Of a stretch of 7,706 nucleotides of DNA, positions 1 through 5,925 are shown piece by piece. This stretch comes from Capsulimonas sp. (GTDB lineage Bacteria > Armatimonadota > Armatimonadia > Armatimonadales > Capsulimonadaceae): contig JAOQAA010000315.1 of assembly GCA_025963815.1 (NCBI GenBank), forward strand, positions 1 through 7,706, given 5' to 3'. Positions within the stretch are counted from its first letter, which is position 1. Each line of letters starts with the position of its first letter. Made by a program: the position numbers and the translations under genes. The notes beneath the pieces were generated by a model. It worked only from the letters and a program-made list of their open reading frames with translations. It was not told the origin of the DNA and did not search any database.

Positions 1-2
1 AA

Positions 3-1229
3 ATGGAGCGGCGCGACGGCTGGAACTACCATACGGCCATCAACACCGTCCTCTCCAAACTCGGCTTCAGCGAGGAGCATCGTCATCGCCCTGTCCAGCA
101 GCTGTCCGGCGGCTGGCGCAACCGGGCGAGTCTCGCCAAGATCCTGCTGGAAGAGCCCGATGTCCTCTTGCTTGACGAACCGACGAACTTCCTGGATTTG
201 GAAGGCGTGACATGGCTGGAGGGATGGCTGCAGAAGATGCGCGGCGCGTATCTTGTCGTCTCGCACGACCGGCACTTCTTGGACCGCGTTGTGAACAAGA
301 TCGTCGAAGTGGAGAATTACCATCTGCACGAATACGACGGCGACTACACGACTTATATCCGCGAGAAGCCGTTTCGCCTAAAAACGCTGCAATCGCAGTT
401 CCAGCATGAAGAAGAGATGTTAGCCATCGAGGCTGACACGATCGAAGCGCGAAAGCAGGACGCGGCCAATCCCAGCCAGGCCCTGCGCCGCCGTCTCGCC
501 GATGTCAAAAAGCGCGCCGAGCCGCGTCCCGCCGATGTGATTGTGACGGAAATCTACGACAGCCTGCGCGTTCCCGAAAAGCTGTTCAGCGCGGAGAAGA
601 TCTCCAAAGCCTACGGCGATCAAACCCTGTTCACCGATTTGACTTTCGAGATGAACAAATCCGAACGGCTGGCGATCATCGGCGCCAACGGCAGCGGCAA
701 GTCGACGCTTCTGCGACTGATCACTGGCGAGGAGAAGCCTGACGATGGCCGCGCCGCCTGGGCGAGCGGCGTCAAGTTCGCCTACTTCAATCAGGTCCTG
801 GCGGAACTGCCGCCCAATGACACCATTTCGCACGCCGTGAACGTCTACGAAATGGCGAATAACGCGCGCCGCAAGCAAGTCCATCGGTTTCTTGGCCTGC
901 TGCAATTCTCCGAGATGGACATGAAGCAGAAGATCAGCGCTCTCTCCGGCGGCCAGAAAGCCCGAGTCGCCCTCGCCCGCTGTCTGCTCTCCGGCGCCGC
1001 CGCCCTGGTCCTCGACGAGCCGACCAACCACCTCGACGTCACCAGTATCCAGGTCCTGGAGCGCGCCCTCGTCCACTTCCCCGGCGCCACCATCGTCGTC
1101 AGCCACGACCGGTTCTTTATCGACGCCGTGGCGACGCGTCTGCTTGTGTTTGAGGGAGCAGGAAAAGTGCATGCGGTGAGCGGAAACTGGACAACTTGGC
1201 ATTCGAGGGCGGAGGTGCTGGCGGTGTGA
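3..1229 (+). CDS. ABC-F family ATP-binding protein (5' partial, Uup-like)
   Basis: This is a soluble twin-ATPase of the ABC-F family. These proteins bind the ribosomal E site and help translation or give ribosome protection, and are not transporters. The visible 408 residues begin inside the first ATPase domain. Its Walker A is missing, but the signature LSGGW (residues 34-38), Walker B VLLLDEPTN (54-62) and switch SHDR (87-90) are present. A charged helical linker of about residues 120-190 follows, as expected for the tRNA-contacting interdomain linker. The second domain is complete: Walker A GANGSGKST (227-235), LSGGQ (314-318), Walker B with LDEPTN (337-342) and SHDR (367-370). There is no membrane segment. 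LSGGW in the first domain recalls Uup, but the protein stops soon after domain 2 and lacks Uup's C-terminal coiled coil. The ATG at position 3 is internal, because a full protein needs roughly 150 more N-terminal residues. The exact subfamily and any antibiotic-resistance role are not decidable here. Confidence 0.93.
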   Translation: MERRDGWNYHTAINTVLSKLGFSEEHRHRPVQQLSGGWRNRASLAKILLEEPDVLLLDEPTNFLDLEGVTWLEGWLQKMRGAYLVVSHDRHFLDRVVNKIVEVENYHLHEYDGDYTTYIREKPFRLKTLQSQFQHEEEMLAIEADTIEARKQDAANPSQALRRRLADVKKRAEPRPADVIVTEIYDSLRVPEKLFSAEKISKAYGDQTLFTDLTFEMNKSERLAIIGANGSGKSTLLRLITGEEKPDDGRAAWASGVKFAYFNQVLAELPPNDTISHAVNVYEMANNARRKQVHRFLGLLQFSEMDMKQKISALSGGQKARVALARCLLSGAAALVLDEPTNHLDVTSIQVLERALVHFPGATIVVSHDRFFIDAVATRLLVFEGAGKVHAVSGNWTTWHSRAEVLAV

Positions 1230-1237
1230 GCGGCCCT

Positions 1238-1285
1238 GTTCCACCCACCCCGGCCTTCGGCCAACCCTCCCGCGACGGGAAGGGA
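1238..1285 (-). repeat. GC-rich palindromic repeat, copy A (inverted)
   Basis: On the minus strand this reads as a G-rich block containing GGCCGAAGGCC, then GGGGTGGGTGGAAC. A second small hairpin (TCCCG/CGGGA around TCG) precedes it. The same block recurs twice on the plus strand, at 1329-1379 and 1380-1415. It lies just after the ABC-F stop codon in a gap between convergent genes, where REP-like elements and bidirectional terminators are common. No T-run follows the stem, so it is not a classical intrinsic terminator. Confidence 0.8.
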
Positions 1286-1328
1286 GATAAGAGTTGGTAT
1301 TTCGAAAGCTGTATGCGTTATTAGTCCA

Positions 1329-1379
1329 TTCCCCTCCAGCTGCGGGAGGGGTGGCCCGAAGGGCCGGGGTGGGTGGAAC
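1329..1379 (+). repeat. GC-rich palindromic repeat, copy B (most complete)
   Basis: This copy has two adjacent hairpins. The first pairs CCCCTCC (1331-1337) with GGAGGGG, and the second is GGCCC-GAA-GGGCC. It ends with the shared tail GGGGTGGGTGGAAC. Relative to copies A and C the second stem has one extra C·G pair, a paired change that preserves the fold. It is inverted relative to copy A, so A and B could also pair with each other across about 45 bases in a read-through transcript. Confidence 0.8.
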
Positions 1380-1415
1380 CCGGGAGGGGTGGCCGAAGGC
1401 CGGGGTGGGTGGAAC
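1380..1415 (+). repeat. GC-rich palindromic repeat, copy C (truncated, in tandem with B)
   Basis: This copy starts immediately after copy B in the same orientation. It keeps the right arm of the first hairpin, the GGCC-GAA-GGCC hairpin and the GGGGTGGGTGGAAC tail, but lacks the left arm of the first hairpin. The head-to-tail arrangement suggests local duplication of a repeat unit. No coding function is likely. Confidence 0.78.
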
Positions 1416-1478
1416 AGGAGTGAAGCACGGAAACGGGGTATCTTACCCAAGCGCCGGGGGAATAGGTCCTCACGGAGA

Positions 1479-2696
1479 CTATTCCTTCGGCTTCTCTTCC
1501 TCACTCGGCTCATCCCCGTTGATTTGCTGCGTCTGCCCGGACTCCGTCGCCCTCACGCCCTGCGCCCGAAGAAACGGCGCGGGGGTCGGCTCGCTGAGTT
1601 TGGGGAACAGGCGCAGCAGAACCACTTGAACGCTGGCCGCCACGGGAACCGAGAGCAGCAGGCCCCAGAGGCCGAACAGCTCTCCTCCCAGCGTCAGCGC
1701 GAAGAGGGAGGCAACTGGATGCAGCCCTACCCCGCCGCCGACCACACGTGGGGTGACCACGTTGTCGAAGATCTGATTGAGCAGCAGCGTGAACGCGATA
1801 CCCCAACAGCCAAATTGGAAACCGCCGGCGGCGAACGCCACGATGAAGGTCACGAGCGCCGTGGAAAGCGCGCCAATGTAAGGCACGGCGTAGAGCACGC
1901 CGGCGGCCGCGCCGACCAGCAGCGCGTACTTCGCGATCTCTCCATGCGCGAAGGACATCGCGTAGAGCAGCGCCGTCGTCGCCGCGCCGTACATTGCGCA
2001 GACAATCAGCAGACCGCGAAGATACCCAGTGAAGACATCGCCGATATCCGTCGCCACTTCCCCAACAGTCGCCCGCCGATTTTCGGGAAGCAGGAAAAAG
2101 AATCGGGCGCGCAGGCGGTCGATATCAACCAGCATATAGAATGTCACGATCAAGGTGACAACAATTTGCAGGATCGTCGCCACGGAGCCAAGCAGAAAAC
2201 CCGCCACGCCCCCCGCCGAGTTTTGCAGTACCGTCACCATCTTCGCCGAAAGCTGGCTTAATGGCGTATCGATCGTGGTTGGAAGCTTGATCGGCCCAAT
2301 CTTTGGGTTATCCTTTAAATACTTATTCACTGCATCGTGCATGTCCGCGATGCTTTTCGGCGCGTTCTGCGCCAATTGGCCTGCCTGATCGATCAGCAAT
2401 GGAATTGTGAGGTAAGAGACGCTGACGGTGAAGAAAAGAAAGATGCCAAAGACGATCGCGACCGCGCCGATGCGGCTGATCCCCCGACGCTCCAATCGAT
2501 CGACGATCGGGTCCATCAGCAGCGCCAGCGCCGTGCCGACGACAAATGGCGTTGCAACGGCAAGCACGGCTTTGGACAGGTGCTGGACAAAGAGCGCCAG
2601 AACGTAAAGCACGGCAACGCCAAGCGCGGTATAGAAGCCCAATCGGATCAAATTACGCGGCGATGTGGAAACAGGTGTGGGTGCTGGAGAAGTCAT
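1479..2696 (-). CDS. AI-2E family transporter (PerM/YdiK type membrane protein)
   Basis: This is a polytopic inner-membrane protein of the AI-2E transporter family (PF01594), whose members export small molecules or act as ion antiporters; the substrate here is unknown. The 405 residues show N-terminal hydrophobic helices (about 18-60 and 76-100), a polar extracytoplasmic-type stretch (about 105-160), then further helices from about 162 to 362. Family hallmarks include the YLRG segment (225-228), VPYIG (271-275) and NVVTPRVVG (312-320), followed by VGLHPVASLFALTLGGELFG. The C-terminal tail is acidic and charged. The reading frame is open up to 3128, but that extension runs antisense through the DUF2721 gene and is not family-like. 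The ATG at 2696 fits the family. No Shine-Dalgarno sequence precedes it and a TATAAT lies just upstream, so a leaderless message is likely. It converges with the ABC-F gene. Confidence 0.93.
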   Translation of the reverse strand: MTSPAPTPVSTSPRNLIRLGFYTALGVAVLYVLALFVQHLSKAVLAVATPFVVGTALALLMDPIVDRLERRGISRIGAVAIVFGIFLFFTVSVSYLTIPLLIDQAGQLAQNAPKSIADMHDAVNKYLKDNPKIGPIKLPTTIDTPLSQLSAKMVTVLQNSAGGVAGFLLGSVATILQIVVTLIVTFYMLVDIDRLRARFFFLLPENRRATVGEVATDIGDVFTGYLRGLLIVCAMYGAATTALLYAMSFAHGEIAKYALLVGAAAGVLYAVPYIGALSTALVTFIVAFAAGGFQFGCWGIAFTLLLNQIFDNVVTPRVVGGGVGLHPVASLFALTLGGELFGLWGLLLSVPVAASVQVVLLRLFPKLSEPTPAPFLRAQGVRATESGQTQQINGDEPSEEEKPKE

Positions 2697-2705
2697 GTTG
2701 GGCAG

Positions 2706-2711
2706 ATTATA
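2706..2711 (-). promoter_or_regulatory. Perfect -10 box (TATAAT) for the AI-2E transporter gene
   Basis: The minus strand carries an exact TATAAT whose last base is nine bases before the ATG at 2696. By standard spacing, transcription would start at about 2698-2699, only two or three bases before the ATG. The best -35-like match is TTGGCG at 2731-2736, spaced 19 bases away and lying inside the 3' arm of the upstream terminator stem. It is a weak match, so the -10 is convincing and the -35 is not. No ribosome-binding site separates the box from the ATG. Confidence 0.65.
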
Positions 2712-2720
2712 CCCACGCGC

Positions 2721-2753
2721 AAGAAAAAAGCGCCAAGTCGATGCTTGGCGCTT
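2721..2753 (-). terminator. Rho-independent terminator after the DUF2721 gene
   Basis: A perfect 10-bp stem, AAGCGCCAAG paired with CTTGGCGCTT (2728-2737 and 2744-2753), encloses a six-base loop. Read on the minus strand it is followed by six T residues (2729-2724, partly overlapping the stem end), then C and TT. It begins 17 bases after the DUF2721 stop codon and marks the 3' end of the minus-strand operon. On the plus strand the T-tract is weaker (TTTGT), so minus-strand termination is the main function. Confidence 0.9.
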
Positions 2754-2770
2754 TGTCCTTGTGGAATAAA

Positions 2771-3319
2771 CTAATCGCTCGGCGCTTCCGGCGGCAGTAT
2801 GCGGTGATGTCGTTTGCGTACAATCGCCGCTTCTTCCTTTAAGTTGGCGACTGCGAGGCGCGTCTCCCGAACTAGGAGAAACGTGCCGTACACCAAGCCG
2901 CCCACACCCCAGAATCCCGCGATCAGCGCGATGCCAAGCAGCACATGGATCGCGACGTCGTGACGGCCTGTCGCTGCGATCCCAGCCCCGAGCAAAGACA
3001 CGAGGCTGGCGGCCGCGAACGAACCGAGCGACGAATAAAACGACGTCAGCGCGTTCAGCAGCAGGATAGAGCGGCGCTCCACGCGACCCAACTGCCGAAA
3101 ACGCAGCGCCATTTGCTCCGCCTTCCACTCGGCGTCCGGATGGTCGGGATCGTCGGGTTTCTGCGATTCCAGCTGCGCGGACAGCGCCCGGGCGCGGTCA
3201 ATCGCCCGGGCGAAACGGTTACTCGTGCCAAGCGCCAGCACGGACGATGCATTGGTCAGCACAGCAGGCGCTGCGATCAGAGACAAGAGCGTGAATGGGT
3301 TGTCGGCAAATGTCGCCAT
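2771..3319 (-). CDS. DUF2721 family membrane protein
   Basis: This 182-residue protein has a hydrophobic N-terminal segment (about 9-31) with the family-typical run APAVLTNASSVLALGTSNR at about 17-35, then a basic stretch (RFARAIDRARAL). A charged, cytoplasmic-type loop follows at about 46-83. Two further membrane segments lie at about 95-116 and 123-150. The C-terminus is charged and basic (KEEAAIVRKRHHR). This matches DUF2721, a small bacterial integral membrane family with no established function. Its ATG starts one base after the TAA of the dehydrogenase gene, with GGGG and GGAGG motifs 12 and 18 bases upstream. Translational coupling is therefore likely. It is the last gene of the operon, followed by a clear terminator. 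Confidence 0.85.
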   Translation of the reverse strand: MATFADNPFTLLSLIAAPAVLTNASSVLALGTSNRFARAIDRARALSAQLESQKPDDPDHPDAEWKAEQMALRFRQLGRVERRSILLLNALTSFYSSLGSFAAASLVSLLGAGIAATGRHDVAIHVLLGIALIAGFWGVGGLVYGTFLLVRETRLAVANLKEEAAIVRKRHHRILPPEAPSD

Positions 3320-3320
3320 A

Positions 3321-4403
3321 TTACGACTGCCCCATTGCCTCCCAGACCTCTACCTTGTTGCGCACGCGATGGATCACATTGTCCGTGAACTCCGTTGTCG
3401 TCGCATGGCCCATGAGATCTGCGGTGCGGACGCCATCGTTGATCGCTTCGAAGGCGGCTTCGTAAATCGCACGCGACGCGCGGGTGGCGGCGGGGTCTTT
3501 TAAGAACGACAGGAGCGAAGCGCCGGCGAGGATCATCGCAAGCGGGTTGGCGATATTCTTGCCTTGAAGCGCGGGCGCGGTGCCGTGCGGCGCTTCGGCC
3601 ATCACAACCTTCGGCTCGAAATTCTCATCGAACGAAAGCAGAATCGACTCGGAGCCGGCGATGGAGCCGTAGAAGGCCAGCACCAGATCGCTGAGACAGT
3701 CGCCGTCGCGATTTAATGCAGGGATCACCAGCGGTTCGGAAGCGCGGGCCAGCAGCAGTGCGTAGGTGGCGTCAATCAGCTGCGGCTCATAACGAACGGC
3801 GCCGAACTTCTTAGACGCCGCGTCCATCTCTTCCTTGAACATTCCTTCGTAAACGGGAGACACCGTGTACTTCGGGCCGCCGAAGACCTTGGCGTTCATT
3901 TTCTGCGCGTGGCGGAATGCAAACTCGGCGACCATGCGGCAGGTGCCGCGATTGATGTGCTCGGTGCGGTACGCGATCTCGTCGTATCCCGTTCCCTCGC
4001 GCCATTCTTTGGCGCCATAGGCATCGTCCACGGCCATGCGTACGACGGACATTGGGGCGGAGACGCCGCCGACCGTCAGGACGCCCGGCAGGCGGCGTCC
4101 GGTGCGGACGATGACCGTGCCATCGATCTCTTCGCGAAGGATCGCATTCGGCGAACCGACATCGCCGGCGATATCCGGAGTGATCGTCGCCGCCTTGATG
4201 CCGAAGCCATGCTTCTTCATCGCCGCCGCCGCATCGTGCACCACCTGGTTCTTGGTGGCGCGGCGGTTCTCCAGCGTCAAATCGTAGTGCTCAAATTTAA
4301 GATCCATTCGGATGACCGATGGATCGAGTACGCGCAGTCCTTCGAGTAACAGTTCCTGGCCGGTTTGGTCACCGTCCAGGACAACAATCTTATGTTCCGC
4401 CAT
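3321..4403 (-). CDS. Divergent isocitrate/isopropylmalate dehydrogenase family protein
   Basis: This belongs to the beta-decarboxylating dehydrogenase superfamily, which oxidises and decarboxylates 2R,3S-hydroxy acids with NAD(P) and Mg2+/Mn2+. In the 360 residues, DGDQTGQE (10-17) takes the place of the usual GDGIGPE. IKAATITPD (69-77) and GSPN (83-86) resemble eukaryotic-type NADP-isocitrate dehydrogenase. GGPKYT with K178 is the likely catalytic Lys region, LID (209-211) and RDGDCLSD (232-239) supply metal-binding Asp residues, and EAPHGTAP (270-277) with GKNIANP (281-287) forms the adenine-binding loop. The loop continues A278-L279, so neither the NAD-type Asp nor the NADP-type Lys is obvious and cofactor choice is unclear. 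I chose the ATG at 4403 because GGGAG lies five bases before it; the TTG at 4415 would fall upstream of that site. The substrate (isocitrate, isopropylmalate, tartrate or another) is not assigned. Confidence 0.88.
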   Translation of the reverse strand: MAEHKIVVLDGDQTGQELLLEGLRVLDPSVIRMDLKFEHYDLTLENRRATKNQVVHDAAAAMKKHGFGIKAATITPDIAGDVGSPNAILREEIDGTVIVRTGRRLPGVLTVGGVSAPMSVVRMAVDDAYGAKEWREGTGYDEIAYRTEHINRGTCRMVAEFAFRHAQKMNAKVFGGPKYTVSPVYEGMFKEEMDAASKKFGAVRYEPQLIDATYALLLARASEPLVIPALNRDGDCLSDLVLAFYGSIAGSESILLSFDENFEPKVVMAEAPHGTAPALQGKNIANPLAMILAGASLLSFLKDPAATRASRAIYEAAFEAINDGVRTADLMGHATTTEFTDNVIHRVRNKVEVWEAMGQS

Positions 4404-4408
4404 ATCTG

Positions 4409-4413
4409 CTCCC
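4409..4413 (-). promoter_or_regulatory. Shine-Dalgarno GGGAG fixing the dehydrogenase start
   Basis: On the minus strand GGGAG is separated by CAGAT (five bases) from the ATG at 4403. Using the TTG at 4415 instead would place this site inside the coding sequence, so the ATG is preferred. Confidence 0.75.
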
Positions 4414-4419
4414 AATCCT

Positions 4420-4441
4420 AAATCTTAATCGAAATCTTAAT
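4420..4441. repeat. Two 10-bp direct repeats, 12-bp period
   Basis: AAATCTTAAT occurs at 4420-4429 and again at 4432-4441 (plus-strand reading) in the 37-base gap between the isomerase stop and the dehydrogenase start. The gap is markedly AT-rich compared with its surroundings. It could be an operator-like site or a slippage duplication, and nothing in the sequence decides between them. Confidence 0.6.
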
Positions 4442-5277
4442 TACCGGCCCATCAGGCCGTTTGCAAATTGCACCGAACGCGCCACGCCTTCCAGCGGGTC
4501 GATCTCGGCGTCGTACTCGATGTTGACCCAACCGTCAAACCCCGCCTGTTTGAGCGAAAGAATACAGTCGGCCAAATCGACATCCCCCTCGCCCAGCGGC
4601 TTGCCGACGAACTTCAGTCCGTCCAGCGCCGTATAGGCGAACCCGTCATAGCTGTTGGGAACGAGGTGGAAATCTTTCAGATGCACCATGGCCGCTCGGG
4701 TCGCGAGCTTATCCACGGCGTCGTGCGGCGCCTCATGCACCAGCAGGAAGTTGCCAGTGTCCGGGTTGGCCTTCATGGCGGGGCTTGCGACAGCCTTCAG
4801 GATCGTCTCGACCTGATCGCTTCGTCCCGCAAGCTTGCCGTGGTTTTCCAGAGCCAGCGTGACGCCGTTCGCGTAAGCATATTCGGCGGCGGCGCTCAGG
4901 CCTTCAATGATCCAGGCCAGCGCCAGATCGAAATCCACGCCATCCTTCTGGTTGCCCGCGAAAACGCGCACGGTTTTCGCGCCAAAATGCACTGCGGAAT
5001 CCACTCCCCGCTTAATAATCTCGACCTGCTCCATACGGGCCTCGTAATCGGGATTCACGAACTCGTTGGAGACCGAATAGACGCCCACGGCGAGGCCCGT
5101 CTCGCGGAGCGCTTCCTCCACGGCCGGCAGCTCGGCGGCGCGGTCTTTCCAGAAGAAGTCGAGCAGCTCGACCCCGTCCACACCCAGGCGTTTGCATTCA
5201 TGGATAAACGCAGGAATATCGAAGTCGCCGGTTTTCCACGCGGCGACATAGCTCCACATACTGATCCCTAACTTCAA
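4441..5277 (-). CDS. Sugar phosphate isomerase/epimerase (xylose isomerase-like TIM barrel)
   Basis: This is a 278-residue, single-domain TIM-barrel protein of the AP endonuclease 2/xylose isomerase-like family. Most characterised members isomerise or epimerise sugars, keto-sugars or inositol derivatives with a divalent metal. It begins KLGISMWSY, typical of strand 1. The probable metal ligands sit at the usual strand ends: E144 in LALENHG, D173 in NPDTGN, H199 in MVHLKDF and E254 in VNIEYD. No signal peptide is seen, so it is probably cytoplasmic. The start is TTG at 5277, supported by AGGAG six bases upstream and by the family-typical N-terminus. The next ATG (5259) would remove strand 1 and sits too far from the ribosome-binding site. 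It lies between the Nudix gene (23-base gap) and the dehydrogenase gene. The substrate is unknown. Confidence 0.9.
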   Translation of the reverse strand: MKLGISMWSYVAAWKTGDFDIPAFIHECKRLGVDGVELLDFFWKDRAAELPAVEEALRETGLAVGVYSVSNEFVNPDYEARMEQVEIIKRGVDSAVHFGAKTVRVFAGNQKDGVDFDLALAWIIEGLSAAAEYAYANGVTLALENHGKLAGRSDQVETILKAVASPAMKANPDTGNFLLVHEAPHDAVDKLATRAAMVHLKDFHLVPNSYDGFAYTALDGLKFVGKPLGEGDVDLADCILSLKQAGFDGWVNIEYDAEIDPLEGVARSVQFANGLMGR

Positions 5278-5283
5278 TGTCGT

Positions 5284-5288
5284 CTCCT
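5284..5288 (-). promoter_or_regulatory. Shine-Dalgarno AGGAG supporting a TTG start
   Basis: The minus strand reads TTTTAGGAGACGACA before TTG. AGGAG lies six bases from this start codon, an ideal spacing, and decides the TTG start of the isomerase. Confidence 0.8.
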
Positions 5289-5300
5289 AAAATTGCCGTA

Positions 5301-5852
5301 CTAGAATTCTAAATTGGGAAGCAGGCGCTCGACCTGGAGCAATCCGCTGATACTCTTGGCGTCCTGAATTTCCCCGGTATGGATTTTGTGGATCGCCTCC
5401 GCGAACGGCATCGTCACGAGGTCCAAAAATTCATCTTCATCGGTTTCGCCGGAAGTCGGCTCCAGGTTATATGCGACATACACATGGATGATCTCCGTGG
5501 AGTATCCCGGCGCGACATACATGGAAAACAGCTTGTCCAGATGCCCCGCTTTATACTTGATCTCTTCCGCGAGCTCACGGTGTGCGCAGACATCGATGTC
5601 CTCGTCCACTTCAAGCGATCCCGCCGGGATCTCCAGCAGCGTTCCGCCGGTCGGGCTTCGATACTGCCGGACCAAGATGACCGTGTCCCGGTCCAGCATT
5701 GGCACGACGGCGATGGCGCCTTTGTGCTCGACGATCTCTCGCTGGCTCATCTTGCCATTCGGCAGCACGATCGTATCGAGGCGCAGGTTGATAATCCTGC
5801 CGTCATAGATGCGCTTAGTGCTTGTAACCTTCTCGGTCAGGTCTTGTGACAT
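5301..5852 (-). CDS. nudF: Nudix hydrolase, ADP-ribose pyrophosphatase (NudF type)
   Basis: This likely hydrolyses ADP-ribose (and perhaps other nucleoside diphosphate sugars) to AMP plus a sugar phosphate in the cytoplasm. The 183 residues show the NudF pattern: an N-terminal strand region (RIYDGRIINLRLDTIVLPNG, 14-33), REIVEHKGAIAVVP (38-51), VRQYRSP (61-67) and EIPAG (74-78). The Nudix box is G78-x5-E84-x7-R92-E-L-A-E-E97, followed by I98-K99-Y100. PGYSTEIIHVYVA (115-127) includes a Glu typical of ADP-ribose pyrophosphatases. The box position that is normally Gly is Lys here (K99), while the metal-binding Glu residues are intact. The reading frame is open to 5960, but the ATG at 5852 matches the family length and avoids overlap with the DUF3866 gene. 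The ribosome-binding site is weak (GGAAA), so an ATG at 5888 or 5891 remains possible. Confidence 0.9.
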   Translation of the reverse strand: MSQDLTEKVTSTKRIYDGRIINLRLDTIVLPNGKMSQREIVEHKGAIAVVPMLDRDTVILVRQYRSPTGGTLLEIPAGSLEVDEDIDVCAHRELAEEIKYKAGHLDKLFSMYVAPGYSTEIIHVYVAYNLEPTSGETDEDEFLDLVTMPFAEAIHKIHTGEIQDAKSISGLLQVERLLPNLEF

Positions 5853-5925
5853 AGGTTTTTCCGTTCGGGAGCGTAATTTCTTCTCCATCATACCCGGGCG
5901 TATGGAGCTCTCTATCAAATAACGA
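5853..5925 (-). other. 73-base gap upstream of the Nudix gene, possible weak promoter
   Basis: The minus strand contains TTGATA followed, 20 bases later, by TATGAT, about 36 bases before the Nudix ATG. The hexamers are plausible but the spacing is longer than the usual 16-18, so this is only a weak internal promoter candidate. The gap may instead encode an N-terminal extension of the Nudix protein, since the frame stays open through it. Confidence 0.25.

Noticed and set aside
420..1244. Minus-strand open frame of 274 residues opposite the ABC-F gene
   Set aside because: It is antisense to the conserved ATPase motifs, and its product has the low-complexity composition typical of shadow frames.
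1238..1415. CRISPR array
   Set aside because: There are only three repeat copies, in mixed orientation, with palindromic internal structure and no regular unique spacers or cas genes.
1436..1448. Small hairpin GGGTA-TCT-TACCC as a terminator
   Set aside because: The stem is only 5 bp and no T-run follows on either strand. It may be chance.
1389..2261. Plus-strand open frame of 290 residues across the repeats and the AI-2E gene
   Set aside because: It starts in the palindromic repeats and runs antisense to the transporter. It is rich in Arg, Gln and Gly with no recognisable domain.
2697..3128. N-terminal extension of the AI-2E transporter frame to 3128 (144 extra residues)
   Set aside because: It runs through the terminator and antisense to the convincing DUF2721 gene. 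The extra residues have no family similarity I can recognise, and the ATG at 2696 gives the normal transporter N-terminus.
4404..4415. TTG start at 4415 for the dehydrogenase
   Set aside because: The GGGAG ribosome-binding site lies between this TTG and the ATG at 4403, so the ATG is the functional start.
4468..5271. Plus-strand open frame of 267 residues opposite the isomerase
   Set aside because: It exactly shadows the isomerase gene, which has clear active-site motifs and a ribosome-binding site. GC-rich codon bias leaves long open frames on the opposite strand, and the product resembles no known family.
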